Assembly: GCA_008360955.1 (NCBI GenBank)
Contig: LUCM01009096.1
Location: 1 to 64,000 of the forward strand
Direction: 5' to 3'
DNA from: Fasciolopsis buskii
Taxonomy: Eukaryota > Platyhelminthes > Trematoda > Plagiorchiida > Fasciolidae
Length of the DNA: 64,000 bases
Position numbers and translations under genes: made by a program. This document shows positions 39,519 to 50,400 of this stretch, in pieces. The stretch's first letter is position 1. The number at the start of each line of letters is the position of its first letter. Below the pieces are notes generated by a model, which worked only from the letters and a program-made list of their open reading frames with translations, made no database searches and had not been told where the DNA came from.

Positions 39519-40830
39519 GCAAAGACGTTATTGACGTAGCTCATAGAAGAATAAGCCATGAATCACCTATACTCTTTCCGCTATATTTTGTTTTTAGCGC
39601 CATCCCATACTGGTTTCCTACTTACAACTTAATCAGTTTCCGATGGTTCCACTGATTTGACAAGTGGCCATATTTACCGTCTTCCGATGAACTTGTTTTA
39701 CAAAATGACTACGAAAACACCGAAACCAATCATACTTCGCACTCGGAATGGACTGGTTCACCTCGTCGACCACCCAATATTTTGCTGCACACTATTCCTT
39801 GTCTCTACCTCCCCTCCAAGGCATTTAAATATCCTCTTTGTATGATACCATTCTTATCACACAGTCCGCACTGTCCCCGATATGGAGTATGCCATTTCCA
39901 GTACGTCGATGGGTGTCCGTGGACTACTGAATTAACTCCCACCGGTGTGAATTTCACTGACTCCGTTCTCGTGCACGGAATAGGAAAAAGTTTCCGACAA
40001 AAGAGTGAACAAATTTGCACTTCTGTTTTCGTATTTAAGTAGATACGCACATCTTCATAGTGGGGCTGAACTTTGCGGAAGTTATTCATCAATTACCAGT
40101 CTATTCAATTTAAATTTACTTTATTCTCTGCCCTATTTTGTTGTCACATTAGGTACACGACCCGCGTGTTCACCCCCCTTTCGTCGCAGGTGTATTCTCT
40201 TCTCTCCGGCGCATTATTCTTCATTGCAACTTTCATCATTTTACAGTTGTATTTCATTTCACACTTTAAACCCGAATCAACAAGTCTGTCTTATCATCAC
40301 ACTTTCATTGTGTGCTTGTATTGCTATTCCGGCGAACATTAAGTTGGCTTCATCGTCAACCGGCCCAAAACGTATCGATGCAACTACTTTATTTGTACGT
40401 TTGTATCCACGACCGTTTTCATACATTCTGTTCAGACAGGTGCAATAAACGATGGCGTATGCGTGCAAACACCATATTTTTAAACTACATCCCATTTCCG
40501 CCTCTTGTTCTCCCTCGCGTCTACAGTTTGTTCACAAATTGTTAAATTATGAATCTTACTGTCCACCAGAATCATCATCATTACCCGACACCTTTACCCC
40601 CTCTACCTCTCGCTCTCTCTCTCTCCCTCCAACTTCGCTACGTCATCAAACACCCAGCCTAATTGTCTTTCGGTTTCTGACATCGGTCGGCCATGGAATG
40701 TTGAATGAGAAGGGTGTAAATGTTCCCGTAACTCTTTCTGTTCATTCACCCCACCTCCCTTTTTTTCGTTCATTCTCAGCTGTCATCGTTGAAATTGCTC
40801 AGTTGGCAAACTGGAACTGAGATGTTCAAT
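39519..40830. other. Pyrimidine-rich stretch with few + strand stops
   Basis: From about 39,650 the + strand is visibly C/T-rich. One frame stays open from 40,005 to 40,820 except for a single TAA at 40,446-40,448, about 270 codons. The frame has no ATG before 40,452 and no domain I recognise; it is Ser/Leu/Phe/Pro-rich, as a pyrimidine-rich strand must be. This could be noncoding DNA depleted of stops by composition, or part of an exon or UTR. Confidence 0.4.
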
Positions 40831-41861
40831 GTTTCGGTAAAATGGGGGTGAGCGTTGGTCATTTTGTAGCCGACCTGTTGAAAAGTGTTTAGTTAGTATT
40901 ATTCTAATTGCTCATTTAAATTTTACCATCCGCACGGGTCTAAACGACACAACTGTCCGTGATAAATTAGACTGCCTTAATTCACTGTCTTGCCCATACC
41001 GAGAATGGGATTGGAGAACGTTTGTTTGTTTGTTTGTTTGTGTGTGTGTGTGCTCGTGCGTATGTGAAAAGTGAGCCAAATGAATTTGATTACAACGCGG
41101 ACAGAACGTAATTTGTCTACGATTGTCTTGAGCCATTTTCGATACATAAAGCATTCTGGGCGTCGATGACTAGTCAATCTCCACCTACCGGATATTAATT
41201 CCTTTCATGTTCTCCCAAGTTGGATCTATTCCAGCCTAAAAAAATTGTGTTGTGATGCTAGGAGATCGGTTTATTGTGCCACGGAAAATGCAAAGACAAT
41301 AGACGGTGAACTTTTCACTTGCTAAAACGTTAGCTGGACACGGAAACGGTTGCATCAGGGAAAAAAAGCAGGAAGTGTACCTTTCTGTCCCGTACACGGT
41401 TGCCTCGTAGATTAGTCACACTAAGGGACAGTAAGTGTTTTCATCGTTTTCGTTGTTTTTATTCCTTGAGAAATGAGTTTGTCCTTTTTTTTACAAAATT
41501 CGCGGAAAAAATGTTTTGTCAAATATAGAGCGATGCTCAAACTAGAACAATGTTGACAAATTACAAACAGTATTCGCGATTTTTTAACCCTGATTCAGAT
41601 TTGAATGCAATTTTGCCAGGAAAATTATTGTTTAATTCAAATCAAACAAATGTTTATCACCTATTCGTAGAGCGGACGTTCAGTTTTCTGAACCGGAAAA
41701 CCGAAACGTTTTATTTTTTATACGTATGATAGGAGATAGTGATAAGTTTTCACTCGATAATTCGTTCGCATTGCAATATTGTACTTTCTGGGTTCTTTAA
41801 GAATCTATCCGAATACGGATCAGTGGAACAATTACAAACCTGGAGGCATGCATAAATGTTT
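40831..41861. other. No recognisable gene
   Basis: Contains a GTTT/GT array at 41,021-41,052. Nothing else recognised. Confidence 0.5.
41021..41052. repeat. (GTTT)n(GT)n compound microsatellite
   Basis: About five GTTT units followed by about six GT units. Confidence 0.9.
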
Positions 41862-41986
41862 TCCAATCCTTTCTAAAGTGAATTCTTCCAAATATATAGT
41901 GGTGTAATGGCATGAGTACGAATCACTGAAAACGAGCTTATTCGCCAAATTGTGTTTTCTCGATGTGCTCAGTGGGCACTTTCAAG
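41862..41986 (+). repeat. Dispersed repeat B, copy 3
   Basis: The cleanest and most complete copy: TCCAATCCTTTCTAAAGTGA, GGCATGAGTACGAATCACTG, AAAACGAGCTTATTCGCC, TTGTGTTTTCTCGATGTGCT and CAGTGGGCACTTTCAA. It joins the left part seen in copy 2 to the right part seen in copy 1, so it is the best reference for the family. Confidence 0.8.
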
Positions 41987-43859
41987 GAATGTTGTCATTG
42001 GATAGAGTAACAGGGAGAAAAATGAATTTCGCTAAGTGTTCGTGCATGCGGTGAGAAGAGTTGTCGGATAGTCTTGTGTGGAAGCTTCCAATAAGCTTTA
42101 TAATGTTCGTAGATGATTAATTCAGTGAGCAGATATTTTTGGAAGTGTGGCGCTACAAGAGTATAAGAACTTGGATTATGTAGAAACTAATTCGAAAGCT
42201 TTTGGCAGAAACGACGAGGTAGAACAATCGAAAAAAAAATAAAATGTTTGATAAGACATGGGTTTAAGTAGTAGAATTTCAGAAGGGATACATAAAGTAT
42301 AGGAATGGGTTAGTCGAAGGTTTGCCTTACATCCCGTGACCTATTAAGTTTACCACCCAGTATCGCGCCAAAATATTTGCCGAGTCTTGTTGATTCCGTC
42401 TTTCTCCACTAATCAATTTTCGGATTTAAGCGTTGCTAAAGATCGACCGCTTAGCGCCTTTCATGAGAGAAAACCCGATGTCTATTCAGCTATGGGAATT
42501 GATAGACTCAATTGCTGTGGACTATTATGAATGTTCTACTTAGCCATTTTGATAAGCCGAAGTCGAGGAACTACAGGAATATGGCAGACCAAGAACTATG
42601 TGGTATGCATACTTGACGAGGAGCTGATGGGTGTGGGTTGGGATGGGAGATGGATAATTAGAAATAAACAGAGATAGTATAGTACCTTGACAAATCCCAA
42701 AAGGATAGAGGTGAGAAGAGATGAATTAGTGCCACTATAACCGGTGAACTACTATCGGTTTCCGATCTGGTCAGTCTAGAGAGAAGTGTGGGAAGATTCC
42801 ACATCTGAGCAGGAGAGAAACGAGAGTAACTTGCTCCTATCGAGGCCAGTAAGAGCGCCACTAAATCGAGGGAAACGGAACCTGACTACTTTGCTCTTGT
42901 TCCCCAACGTTAAACAAATATTATGTGTTAGGGTGCCGAGAGCGTCAGACAGGGATATCAGGTAACACGTAGGGGGGACGTGGAATTGATTTTCAGGGTT
43001 TAAGAACCCGGTTCAAACTGGGTCTAGAACAGTGTAAAAATATCGTGGATCGAAGATGTGCGTACAACCATCTATCCGAGTTACTGACCCCATATCCAAT
43101 GACAAACATATGCGAATGCTGTATCCGTGAAAAGGTCTGGAGCCATTAAAATTCATCACAGTCGTTCTATATTTCAGCCGTTTTACTGTATACTCTGCTG
43201 TGGGGTATTTTCCTCCAACAGTTTATCCCCTGATACCAAGATCAATTTGTTTAATGCACTTGAAATTTATTTATTTAGAAAGACAAATCCACGCAAGTTT
43301 TACCTTTCGAAAATTCAACAACGCAAGCCGAAATCGAACCATCAAACCAACGAGGTTATCCCAACCATCAATTATAGCCGTGAAATGTTAATTATATAAG
43401 TGAACATTTAATGTTGCACCGCCGTTAGTCTATTTAACTATTTGATAACTTCACAAGAGCTTTAATGAATTGATACTCGTAGAATTTCTCGTTTATTTGT
43501 CTCAGGCTAAAACAGAAAGCGCCCATGCATTCCCGGACAGCAAATAATAAAAACGGGCAAATTACGTGTGAACAGTTGTCTCCAATCACGTGACTTCTCG
43601 GTTCAAGTTCAACTGCGCTAGTAAGTTTGTTTTCACCGGGCCAACGTAAGTGTCGATTCCAAATCTAAGCTTCGCTGCAAATTGACATTCAGAAACTACC
43701 GAACGGGGACAGTGGCCTGATAAATGATGGCGATTGAGTGATAAAAGATAAAGAAACCCGTAATCTTGTTAGTAGTAGGCGAATGAGTGTTTTGATGAAT
43801 CAATTCACCAAGGCTGACAAATTTTGTTTTGTGTTACTCGTATGGGAGTGGATGTTCTC
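41987..43859. other. No recognisable gene
   Basis: A 67-codon minus-strand frame at 42,658-42,861 (Ser/Leu-rich, containing AQMWNLPTLL) loosely resembles retroelement C-terminal regions, but I could not align it. Nothing else recognised. Confidence 0.45.
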
Positions 43860-43976
43860 ATGAAATAATCCACCAGATGACATTATCACTCAACTGACCA
43901 TAGAGAAACCATGGAAGCACTGTACAGCTGTTTCATCCTTGTTAGGAACCATCAGCATTGCATATCTACCGCGTAA
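43860..43976. repeat. Dispersed repeat F, copy 3
   Basis: TGAAATAATCCACCAGATGA, then CACTCAACTGACC, AGAAACCATGGAAGCA and CAGCTGTTTCATCCTTGTTA. It matches copy 1 on the left and copy 2 in the middle, but lacks the tRNA-like right end. Confidence 0.65.
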
Positions 43977-44312
43977 TCAATAGTCAAGAAAATATCCCAT
44001 TGAACCACGTATTTCACGAATATAAACCATGGTAACTATCATTGTTTCAATTACAATACGACATGAAGAAAAACAATCTTTTGAAGGGACCTATCTACCT
44101 AATCTGCACTACGAATTAAGGAAAAAAACACGAGGGACAAAAAATAACTGAGTAGTTTAATAATCAATCCCCCGCCTGTAAGCAATCTGAACCAATACGA
44201 TTTCGGCAGACTGCTTGCAACACACTCCAATTAAGGGATGAACTTCATGCTGTTTTCGATGAGCACATAAGCGAGGATCCATAGCCGGGCATCGGTGTTG
44301 ATGGTTTCTCTC

Positions 44313-44338
44313 GAATATATATATATATATATATATAT
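44313..44338. repeat. (AT)n microsatellite
   Basis: About 12 AT units, about 120 bp from repeat C copy 2. Confidence 0.9.
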
Positions 44339-44461
44339 TCCATCCCATTTTAAACAGACTTTTATGTTACAAAAGAAGGAATCAAGAGCAGATGCTAGAC
44401 AATCGTATGATAAAACATCCCAATCAAGAGAAATGCACAATTTACAGTATCACAAAACGCA

Positions 44462-44556
44462 TGAAAAGAGCAAAAACAACCGCGACACCGGTCCTGTGCT
44501 TCGGGGGACATTTTATTCATCCATCCGTGTGCGAAACATACTACTAAGAAGGCAAA
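44462..44556 (-). repeat. Dispersed repeat C, copy 2 (inverted)
   Basis: Read on the minus strand: TTAGTAGTATGTTTCGCACA, then GGATGGATGAATAAAATGTC, GAAGCACAGGACCGG and GTCGCGGTTGTTTTTGCTC. It matches the copy at 47,540. On the + strand the reading DTGPVLRGTFYSSIRVRNIL parallels the minus-strand reading of the other two copies, with no stop or frameshift. Confidence 0.68.
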
Positions 44557-45696
44557 CAACTGAGTTATAGTTCGAGAACACTTATTGGGTGTTTTACAAC
44601 CGTATACAGCATAGTTGAATGTTTCGGTTGTAGATTTAAAAATCACACTGGAATTGAAATTTATGCTCGTCTCTCTCGGTTATTGTTATTGTTGTTATTT
44701 CTGTTGGAATTTTAATGAAATTAGGAATACCAGTTGGAAATATGGAAATCACCGTTGCTACAGCAATTATTTTGTTTCTCTGCCGTTTTTGATTTTGCTG
44801 CATCCACAAACTTTTTCGATGAAAAACGCAATGTGTGCACAACACGACAATTCTCTCCCTTATCCATCAGTTGAAGAAATGTATGAAAAATTCCGAAATG
44901 GGTTATTTTTCTCTTTTTCTTTCTTCTCTACTCGGACCAACCCAGTTGTCGTATCCAGTTGCCCGAAATGATTGTTTTTGGTTAACCGTTTGCATTGCAT
45001 AGATGTGCACGCGAATTTCCGGTATAGGAGCTTCCAATTTAACCACGTTTGTTCATTGTTTTGTACAAGTATCACGCAATTTTTCCCAAGCCGTTTGCCA
45101 CGTTTTGCCCCTTCTTTTTTCGGCCCGGACTGTGTTTGTGAATATCAGCTAAGGTGATCAAACTGACAGGTGGTTGACCAAATAATCGCAATGCTAGTCT
45201 CCAGTTTGGTAACCTTTGATGCGGTACCTTCCGAAAGCTAGAACACTCCTAGGTCATGGAGAGGTGTATTACTTGTGGAAAATAAAAGACGATAAATCAC
45301 GGCAACTGGTTGCTTTGGGTTCTTGAATTTAGTCCTTATCGATATGCAAAGTCAGAAGCCGAGGTTGAGTATGTTGCAGTTTTAAACTTTACATTCTCTC
45401 TTTGTCCGGTAAGATGGGTTATTTTGGTAGATAGAATTTGCCCTGTGTATGTCCCAAGAAATAAATGATGGAATCTTACCTTTTGCTAATCGTTTCAATA
45501 AGGAATTGTTCGAGGAGACTATGCAGCAACTTATGGAGTAATTGTTAGAAAATCGAGTTGGATATCAAATTGTTGAGAACCCAAGATTAAACGGAGAATG
45601 TTGGACTAACTGGATGAAACAAAAGTGTGCTTAGACTTTACAGATTCGATACAGAACCCATGCACACCGCTAATGGAATGAGTTTGGGGAAGAGCA
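44557..45696. other. Pyrimidine-rich stretch, otherwise no recognisable gene
   Basis: The + strand frame from 44,615 to 45,157 is interrupted only by one TGA (44,969-44,971), about 180 codons, again in C/T-rich sequence. It is Phe/Ser/Leu/Cys-rich, with no domain and no clear start. Confidence 0.4.
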
Positions 45697-45825
45697 AATG
45701 AGTGAGTGAGTGAATGAATGAGTGAGTGAGTGGGCGAGGGAGAGTGAGTGAGTGGGCGAGGGAGAGTGAGTGAGTGGGCGAGGGAGAGTGAGTGAGTGAG
45801 TGAGTAAGCGAGTGGGTGAGTGACT
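45697..45825. repeat. (GAGT)n minisatellite with 22-bp higher-order unit
   Basis: GAGT and GAAT tetranucleotides surround three copies of a 22-bp unit, GGGCGAGGGAGAGTGAGTGA plus GT, starting near 45,732, 45,754 and 45,776. A variant tetramer block has been duplicated as a larger unit. On the minus strand it gives a Thr-His-Ser-Leu repeat, an artefact of the array. Confidence 0.92.
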
Positions 45826-47539
45826 CGTTTACTTAGCTCCCAAAACTTGCCGAACACAGCCGACAGCCAATATTTTGGTAAAATAATATCCAATTTAGTT
45901 CTGTGAATGCAAGTACCCGAACTCGCACGCGTTCATTCTCGCTCAGTCCTCAGGGCTTAATCCAAAAAGGGGTACACATTAAATGTGTGCTATTGTCACG
46001 GACGATCCAAAATTTTCTCAGGGTAGTCACGAGTGAAAAGCTCTCCAGGTGGTCTGTTGCACAGTTTAGGTTGGGTAAGATTCTCACATCAGGAGAGTAG
46101 CAACATTAACTTGTTTTTTTACTCCAGTACCGCTGGCTGAGATCAATGGCTTCAAAGCTTTCTTTACCACTTCAATCTGTTTTGACAAAGGAGAAGTTAG
46201 GCGCAGAAATCGTGGGAAATTCTCCGTGGTTTGCAATGAGCAGACGGATGACAGATAAAAAACAACAACGAAAGCGAGTTATGTAAAACTGTAAATATGG
46301 ATCTTTTCTTGAATTTAACAAATTATTCATCTGAAAGTCAAGAAAGCAAAATTAGGGTGTTAGCTTTATGTAGTTTGTTCCACTTAATTGTATATTAGTT
46401 GGGTTAACCTTTATCCGAGTTTATGCCAAAAATGAATTTTCACACTAATCAGTCCAGATTCCTCATTTTCGCAACGATATCAGCTTTCCTCTTCGTTTGG
46501 CTCGCATTGGCTGTTCGTTTAGAGAACTGTGAAAGAGCAGCTTCCTACCCGTATTTATGTAACTTAGTGTTTTCAAATCTGTTCGTTGTTGTCATTATCT
46601 CTGGCGTCTTCAGTCGGTCGCGTTGATTCAAGTTCACTGACAAGCCGATTAATCAAGCGAGAACGATTGAAATGGCCTCGGGCCGGTAAACAAGACTGTT
46701 TTCGCTTGATTGGTCGTAATCGAGCGATATGTGCTAGGTCCAGATTGAATTGAGCCCATTCGCTGATTACACCGTTCTCTCGAGCCCATTGTCTCTTTTT
46801 TGATCAATTCGAACACCGCTCGATTCGTCTCCAAGCTTGTCACGAAATCGGACCATTCCTACTTTGTTCTAGAATCGGGCTGAACGGTTTGTTACCTGTT
46901 TCCTGGTTTGCAATCGTTCACGCCTTGAGCCAATACATCAATTCATCTGTGTGCAAACGGGCTTGTCGGATAATCCTGTTTACTAGACATGGATCCGTCT
47001 TCACTGTCGCATGACGCACCAGACGCATCAGACCAAAACAAGGCGGCCTTGGAATTTGAGCCCCAGCTAGCAGCTTGATCTTACTCCGAGAACCACCAAA
47101 GCGTTTCATCAGTACGAGATTCTAGTTCTACAGCGGCCAAGATCGGGGTCGCAACTGGCATCCTTTTCTTGATTTCATCAAATCATATCACCTGGTGAAA
47201 CAATTCATATATGTCATTATCTATTTCCGGCATACCTTCTTCGGAAATTTGCATTTATTCCAACCGAATTGCTGGATTCTTCGATTTGCCCGATACTACT
47301 GGACGATAGTAAATCCCGGGAAATATGGGCGGGATTGCATGAATAAATTGGCTGTTTGACATCATCAGTCCAATTTACTTAGTGAATAAACAGTCTTTGG
47401 GATATCGTCTTTTTGCGTGACTCTCACATTGCTTTCCATCTTTATGGCACCGTGCTTTATCCATTTAGGACCATTTTTGTCACCTCTAATTGTCATTCTC
47501 GGTAGAATTCTTTGAATTGAAACCCACTGAATTGACTGA
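45826..47539. other. No recognised gene; one hydrophobic open frame
   Basis: 46,423-46,626 on the + strand begins with a true ATG, followed by a second at codon 4 in a better context (A at -3). It encodes 67 residues with two hydrophobic spans, about residues 13-31 (FLIFATISAFLFVWLALAV) and 47-61. It could be a first exon with a signal or membrane segment, or chance. A minus-strand frame at 46,918-47,109 is Arg/Leu-rich and unrecognised. Confidence 0.4.
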
Positions 47540-47654
47540 TGTATGTCTTATCAGTAGTATGTTTCGCAAATGGATAGATGAACAAAATTTCCTCGGAAGC
47601 ACATAGCCGGTTTCGTGGTTATTGCCGCACTTCAGGTATGCGTATCTTGAACTG
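47540..47654 (+). repeat. Dispersed repeat C, copy 3
   Basis: CTTATCAGTAGTATGTTTCG, then GATAGATGAACAAAATTTCC, TCGGAAGCACATAGCCGG and TTTCGTGGTTATTGCCGC. It lies about 100 bp beyond the end of the non-LTR element's C-terminal region, on that element's 3' side. C could therefore be part of its 3' tail, which would explain short dispersed copies; this is inference. Confidence 0.7.
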
Positions 47655-48187
47655 TTTCGTTTAATGTGATGATCCTTTGTCAAGCTTGCTTGATGTGATG
47701 CAGCCATTTATGTCCACACAAACCAATCAATCAGACATTTCTACGTCATAATAAATGATTTACAGTAAAAAGGGTTTAAACCTCACTGTCGAAGGAGTGC
47801 GAGTGCGCATCACCCGAGTAATTTTCCGTTTTTTGATTCCGGTTTTAAGAAAATGAATATTCGTACGTCGTTGGTAGTACGGACAGAGATAGAGAGAGAG
47901 GGTAGGAATGTTCCAAGATTTTGCACGCGGGAGATGAAAAGACCATAACAAAGAAGTTCGATATCTAGTTAATAGGATTTGATAAAGAAGACCAAGGGCT
48001 TGGTTACAAGAGCAAAGGTCATTGGACTTGCCGTCCAATGTCAGAACGACTTCCCAGGAACATTAAAATGATGATAGTAAAGACATAGTGGTACAGCTAC
48101 CGGGGAGCAGACGAGTTCAATCAAGAATGCAAAGAGTGATGGACAAAGCTTCGATTCAAACATGACTCCAGCGTTACCCAACAAATC

Positions 48188-48321
48188 TCTTCCTTAATCG
48201 TATTCCCCTTAAAATTCTTCCTGATATATTATGATGTAATGACCTGAGTACGAACCACTGAAAACAAGCTTGTTCGCCAGCTTGTGTTTTCTCAATATTT
48301 TCATTGAGAATTTTGAAGCAA
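48188..48321 (+). repeat. Dispersed repeat B, copy 4 (inside the non-LTR element)
   Basis: TTAAAATTCTTCCTGATATA, GACCTGAGTACGAACCACTG, AAAACAAGCTTGTTCGCC and TTGTGTTTTCTCAATATTTT. It begins just after the RT thumb motif and ends before the C-terminal region, on the strand opposite to the element. It is most simply a later insertion. Confidence 0.75.
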
Positions 48322-49042
48322 TTGACGGCAGTACTCAAGCATCGGGCCGATATGAGTTGCGCACAAAAGAACAATATGAGCTGTTGTTATAGGGATTCTG
48401 GCATGGATTAGAAAAGCAGTTTTGCGGGAACCAAGAGAGAATTTGTGGACAAGCTCAGTAATAAAAATGACTCAGTAGAACGAAGACAAATCGAGTCAGG
48501 AAAAAACTGAGGAGACTAAGCGCAGATGCTCTAGTGAAACAGAGGGGAGAGTGATTCGTCCGAGATTGGAAGTAAGGGGTGCAAAGAGAACAGTAAAGTC
48601 CTGATGGGTAGTGGTAGCGGCCTGACGTGCGGTAGGGTGGGAAAGAGAGTAGTGGAGAGTGGTATCTTTTGAAAAACAGTGAGAAGGTTGGGAGGTTGGT
48701 GCATGGCGATCATTGAAAACTAGACGAAAATGGTCGATCGCAAAAGTGGAATTTTGGAGAAAACCAGAATTCACAGAGAACGGCTCAGGCTAAACTTCAT
48801 CGACTCGGACGGAGATGATCCGTTGGTTGAGGAAGCATGGAATTTACGATAAGAGAACCGGAAAGAATTTGAACGAAGCCAATTTGAATAGGAGAACTTC
48901 AAGCCAAACTCTGTCAAAAGCCTTAAGAGATGTCCAGGGAGACCAAGTGAATTTCTTCGTGATTATCGAGTGTTGTCGACCAGGAACATGAGGTTACACC
49001 TAACAGGCCACGTGTAGAGTAACGCCAGTGAAATCTTTATTG

Positions 49043-49226
49043 GCCGGCCTTGTCCAAGCTGATAAGGTCGTGACGTTTGGATGTGAAGGTCGCGTTTTCG
49101 ATTCCTCCCACCGCCGGTCAACCTCTCCACTTGGCAGCCCCCTGTTGGCCGCAGGCCTCTTCCTGAAAAATGATGTACACTTTTATTTCATTAATAAGGG
49201 AAGTGAAAGATAAAAGACAGAAGATT
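49043..49226 (+). mobile_element. tRNA-derived SINE, copy 6 (nested in the non-LTR element)
   Basis: The head is worn (TGGCCGGCCTTGTCCAAGCT). Then GATAAGGTCGTGACGTTTGG, a B box changed to TTTTCGATTCC, and the arm CCCACCGCCGGTC follow. The body CAGCCCCCTGTTGGCCGCAG is well kept and the tail is GAAAGATAAAAGACAGAAGA. It separates the RT fingers (higher coordinates) from the palm (lower coordinates) of the host element, so it entered after that element was in place. Confidence 0.9.
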
Positions 49227-50400
49227 GACGGCCACTCAGCTAACCTTCATGTAAAAGGAACAGATGCAACAGCTTGGAGATAATGGTTCCAAAACTCTCC
49301 AAAAGTATTGAAGTAAAGCTGACAAGACGAAATCTGTTGACGCAAGAAGGATCTCCATGTTTTCGATTAGGAATAATAAACCCGTCCTTTCATGGAAATG
49401 GGAAAGCGCTTCGATTGAGACCATGACGAAAAAAGACAGCGTTTCGCAGGAACTAACTCAGGAGCACAGATTTTAGGACGCTTGGTGGGATAACGCCCGG
49501 ACCGAGAGTTTTGAAAAAAATCACTCTTTCTTAGTAGTTACAACACGAAGAGAAGCATAGTTGGGAACATGGGAGGGAAATGGAGAGGTAGGCCTGATAA
49601 ACAAACTGGGGTTTGGAGCAAACCATGAGATAAAAACCTCTACCTTATCAGCAGGATCGCAGACCAGAGAACCGGAGGAATTGAGAACGGGAGGAAAGTT
49701 GGAAGATGATCGGTTGCCCATGTAAGATGAACCTATTCGCTCAGATTTGTGGCGTCTGACTCAAACTTTAGATTCTGTATAGTGAGCCGGTATTCGTTCC
49801 TGGCTTGCACAAAACGGTATCGAGATGCATGATTGGGTAAAGGGCAACGTCGACAGCATGCTGAGTTTCGTAAACGGACAACAGGGTTGGATGCATGGTT
49901 AAAACATTCAGGCGATCGTGGTTGGTCGCATTTGGAGAATTGTGAGAGGTAAAGTTGCACATATTGAAGAACGGTCTCAGTGATATCGGGAACAGGCACC
50001 GAAGCATGAAATGCAAATCAACAAACATTTCAAGGATAACCAGCCAGACATTTGCCAAACTATTTCAGTCAGCTTAATCAAAAAGAAATAGAAAAAGATG
50101 CTTCTAGATTTGGGTATTAAGACGGAGCAAAAAAGATAGAGTGAAAATGAGATGAGACGGTAGTCTGATCAGCCAAATGGAGACAGAAATGTGTTATTTG
50201 AGATTGAAAAGAGAGTGGATCTAAGGCTGAAAGCTTGGGTGTGCACACGGTGGTCTTGACGATCGGCGATGAGTGTGGAAAGGTTAATCAGTTGTTAAAT
50301 TTTGTGAATCTCACCAAAATCCCTGGCTCCCCGGCTCACAATGAAGATTGCCCATGAGTGTAATAGCCAGTTTGTGTTGTCGACTTTGAAAGCCGTTTTT

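Larger units (their letters stand above)
47760..50400 (-). pseudogene. Degenerate jockey/CR1-like non-LTR retrotransposon (ORF2 remnant)
   Basis: Read on the minus strand, translated blocks follow the order of a non-LTR ORF2 protein, across several frameshifts and stops. First is an endonuclease end (NTNWLLHS, then IADRQDH and a decayed SDH box). A linker (ARNEYRLTIQ, SGSLVCDPADKVE) and RT fingers (GVIPPSVLK, KHGDPSCVN, SFTSILLESF) follow. The palm has KAFDRVWLEVLL, an SVRVD block and NSGFLQNS. The FADD active site is changed to FSKD, before TTLHYS. The thumb (TTAHIVLLCATHIGPMLEYC) and a C-terminal region (QALGLLYQI, PRAKSWNIPTL) close it. Such elements copy by target-primed reverse transcription; this one cannot, having lost the catalytic pair and its frame. 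The visible part, less insertions, is about 2.3 kb, against roughly 2.7-3 kb for a full ORF2, so the endonuclease start is missing or unreadable. A SINE and a copy of repeat B lie inside. Clade assignment is tentative. Confidence 0.88.

Noticed and set aside
42658..42861. Minus-strand frame with AQMWNLPTLL, possible second non-LTR C-terminus
   Set aside because: It does not align with the element at 47,760-50,400 and has no neighbouring RT motif.
46918..47109. Arg-rich 63-codon minus-strand frame as a possible exon
   Set aside because: No splice acceptor with a good pyrimidine tract, no recognised domain, and a stop just upstream.
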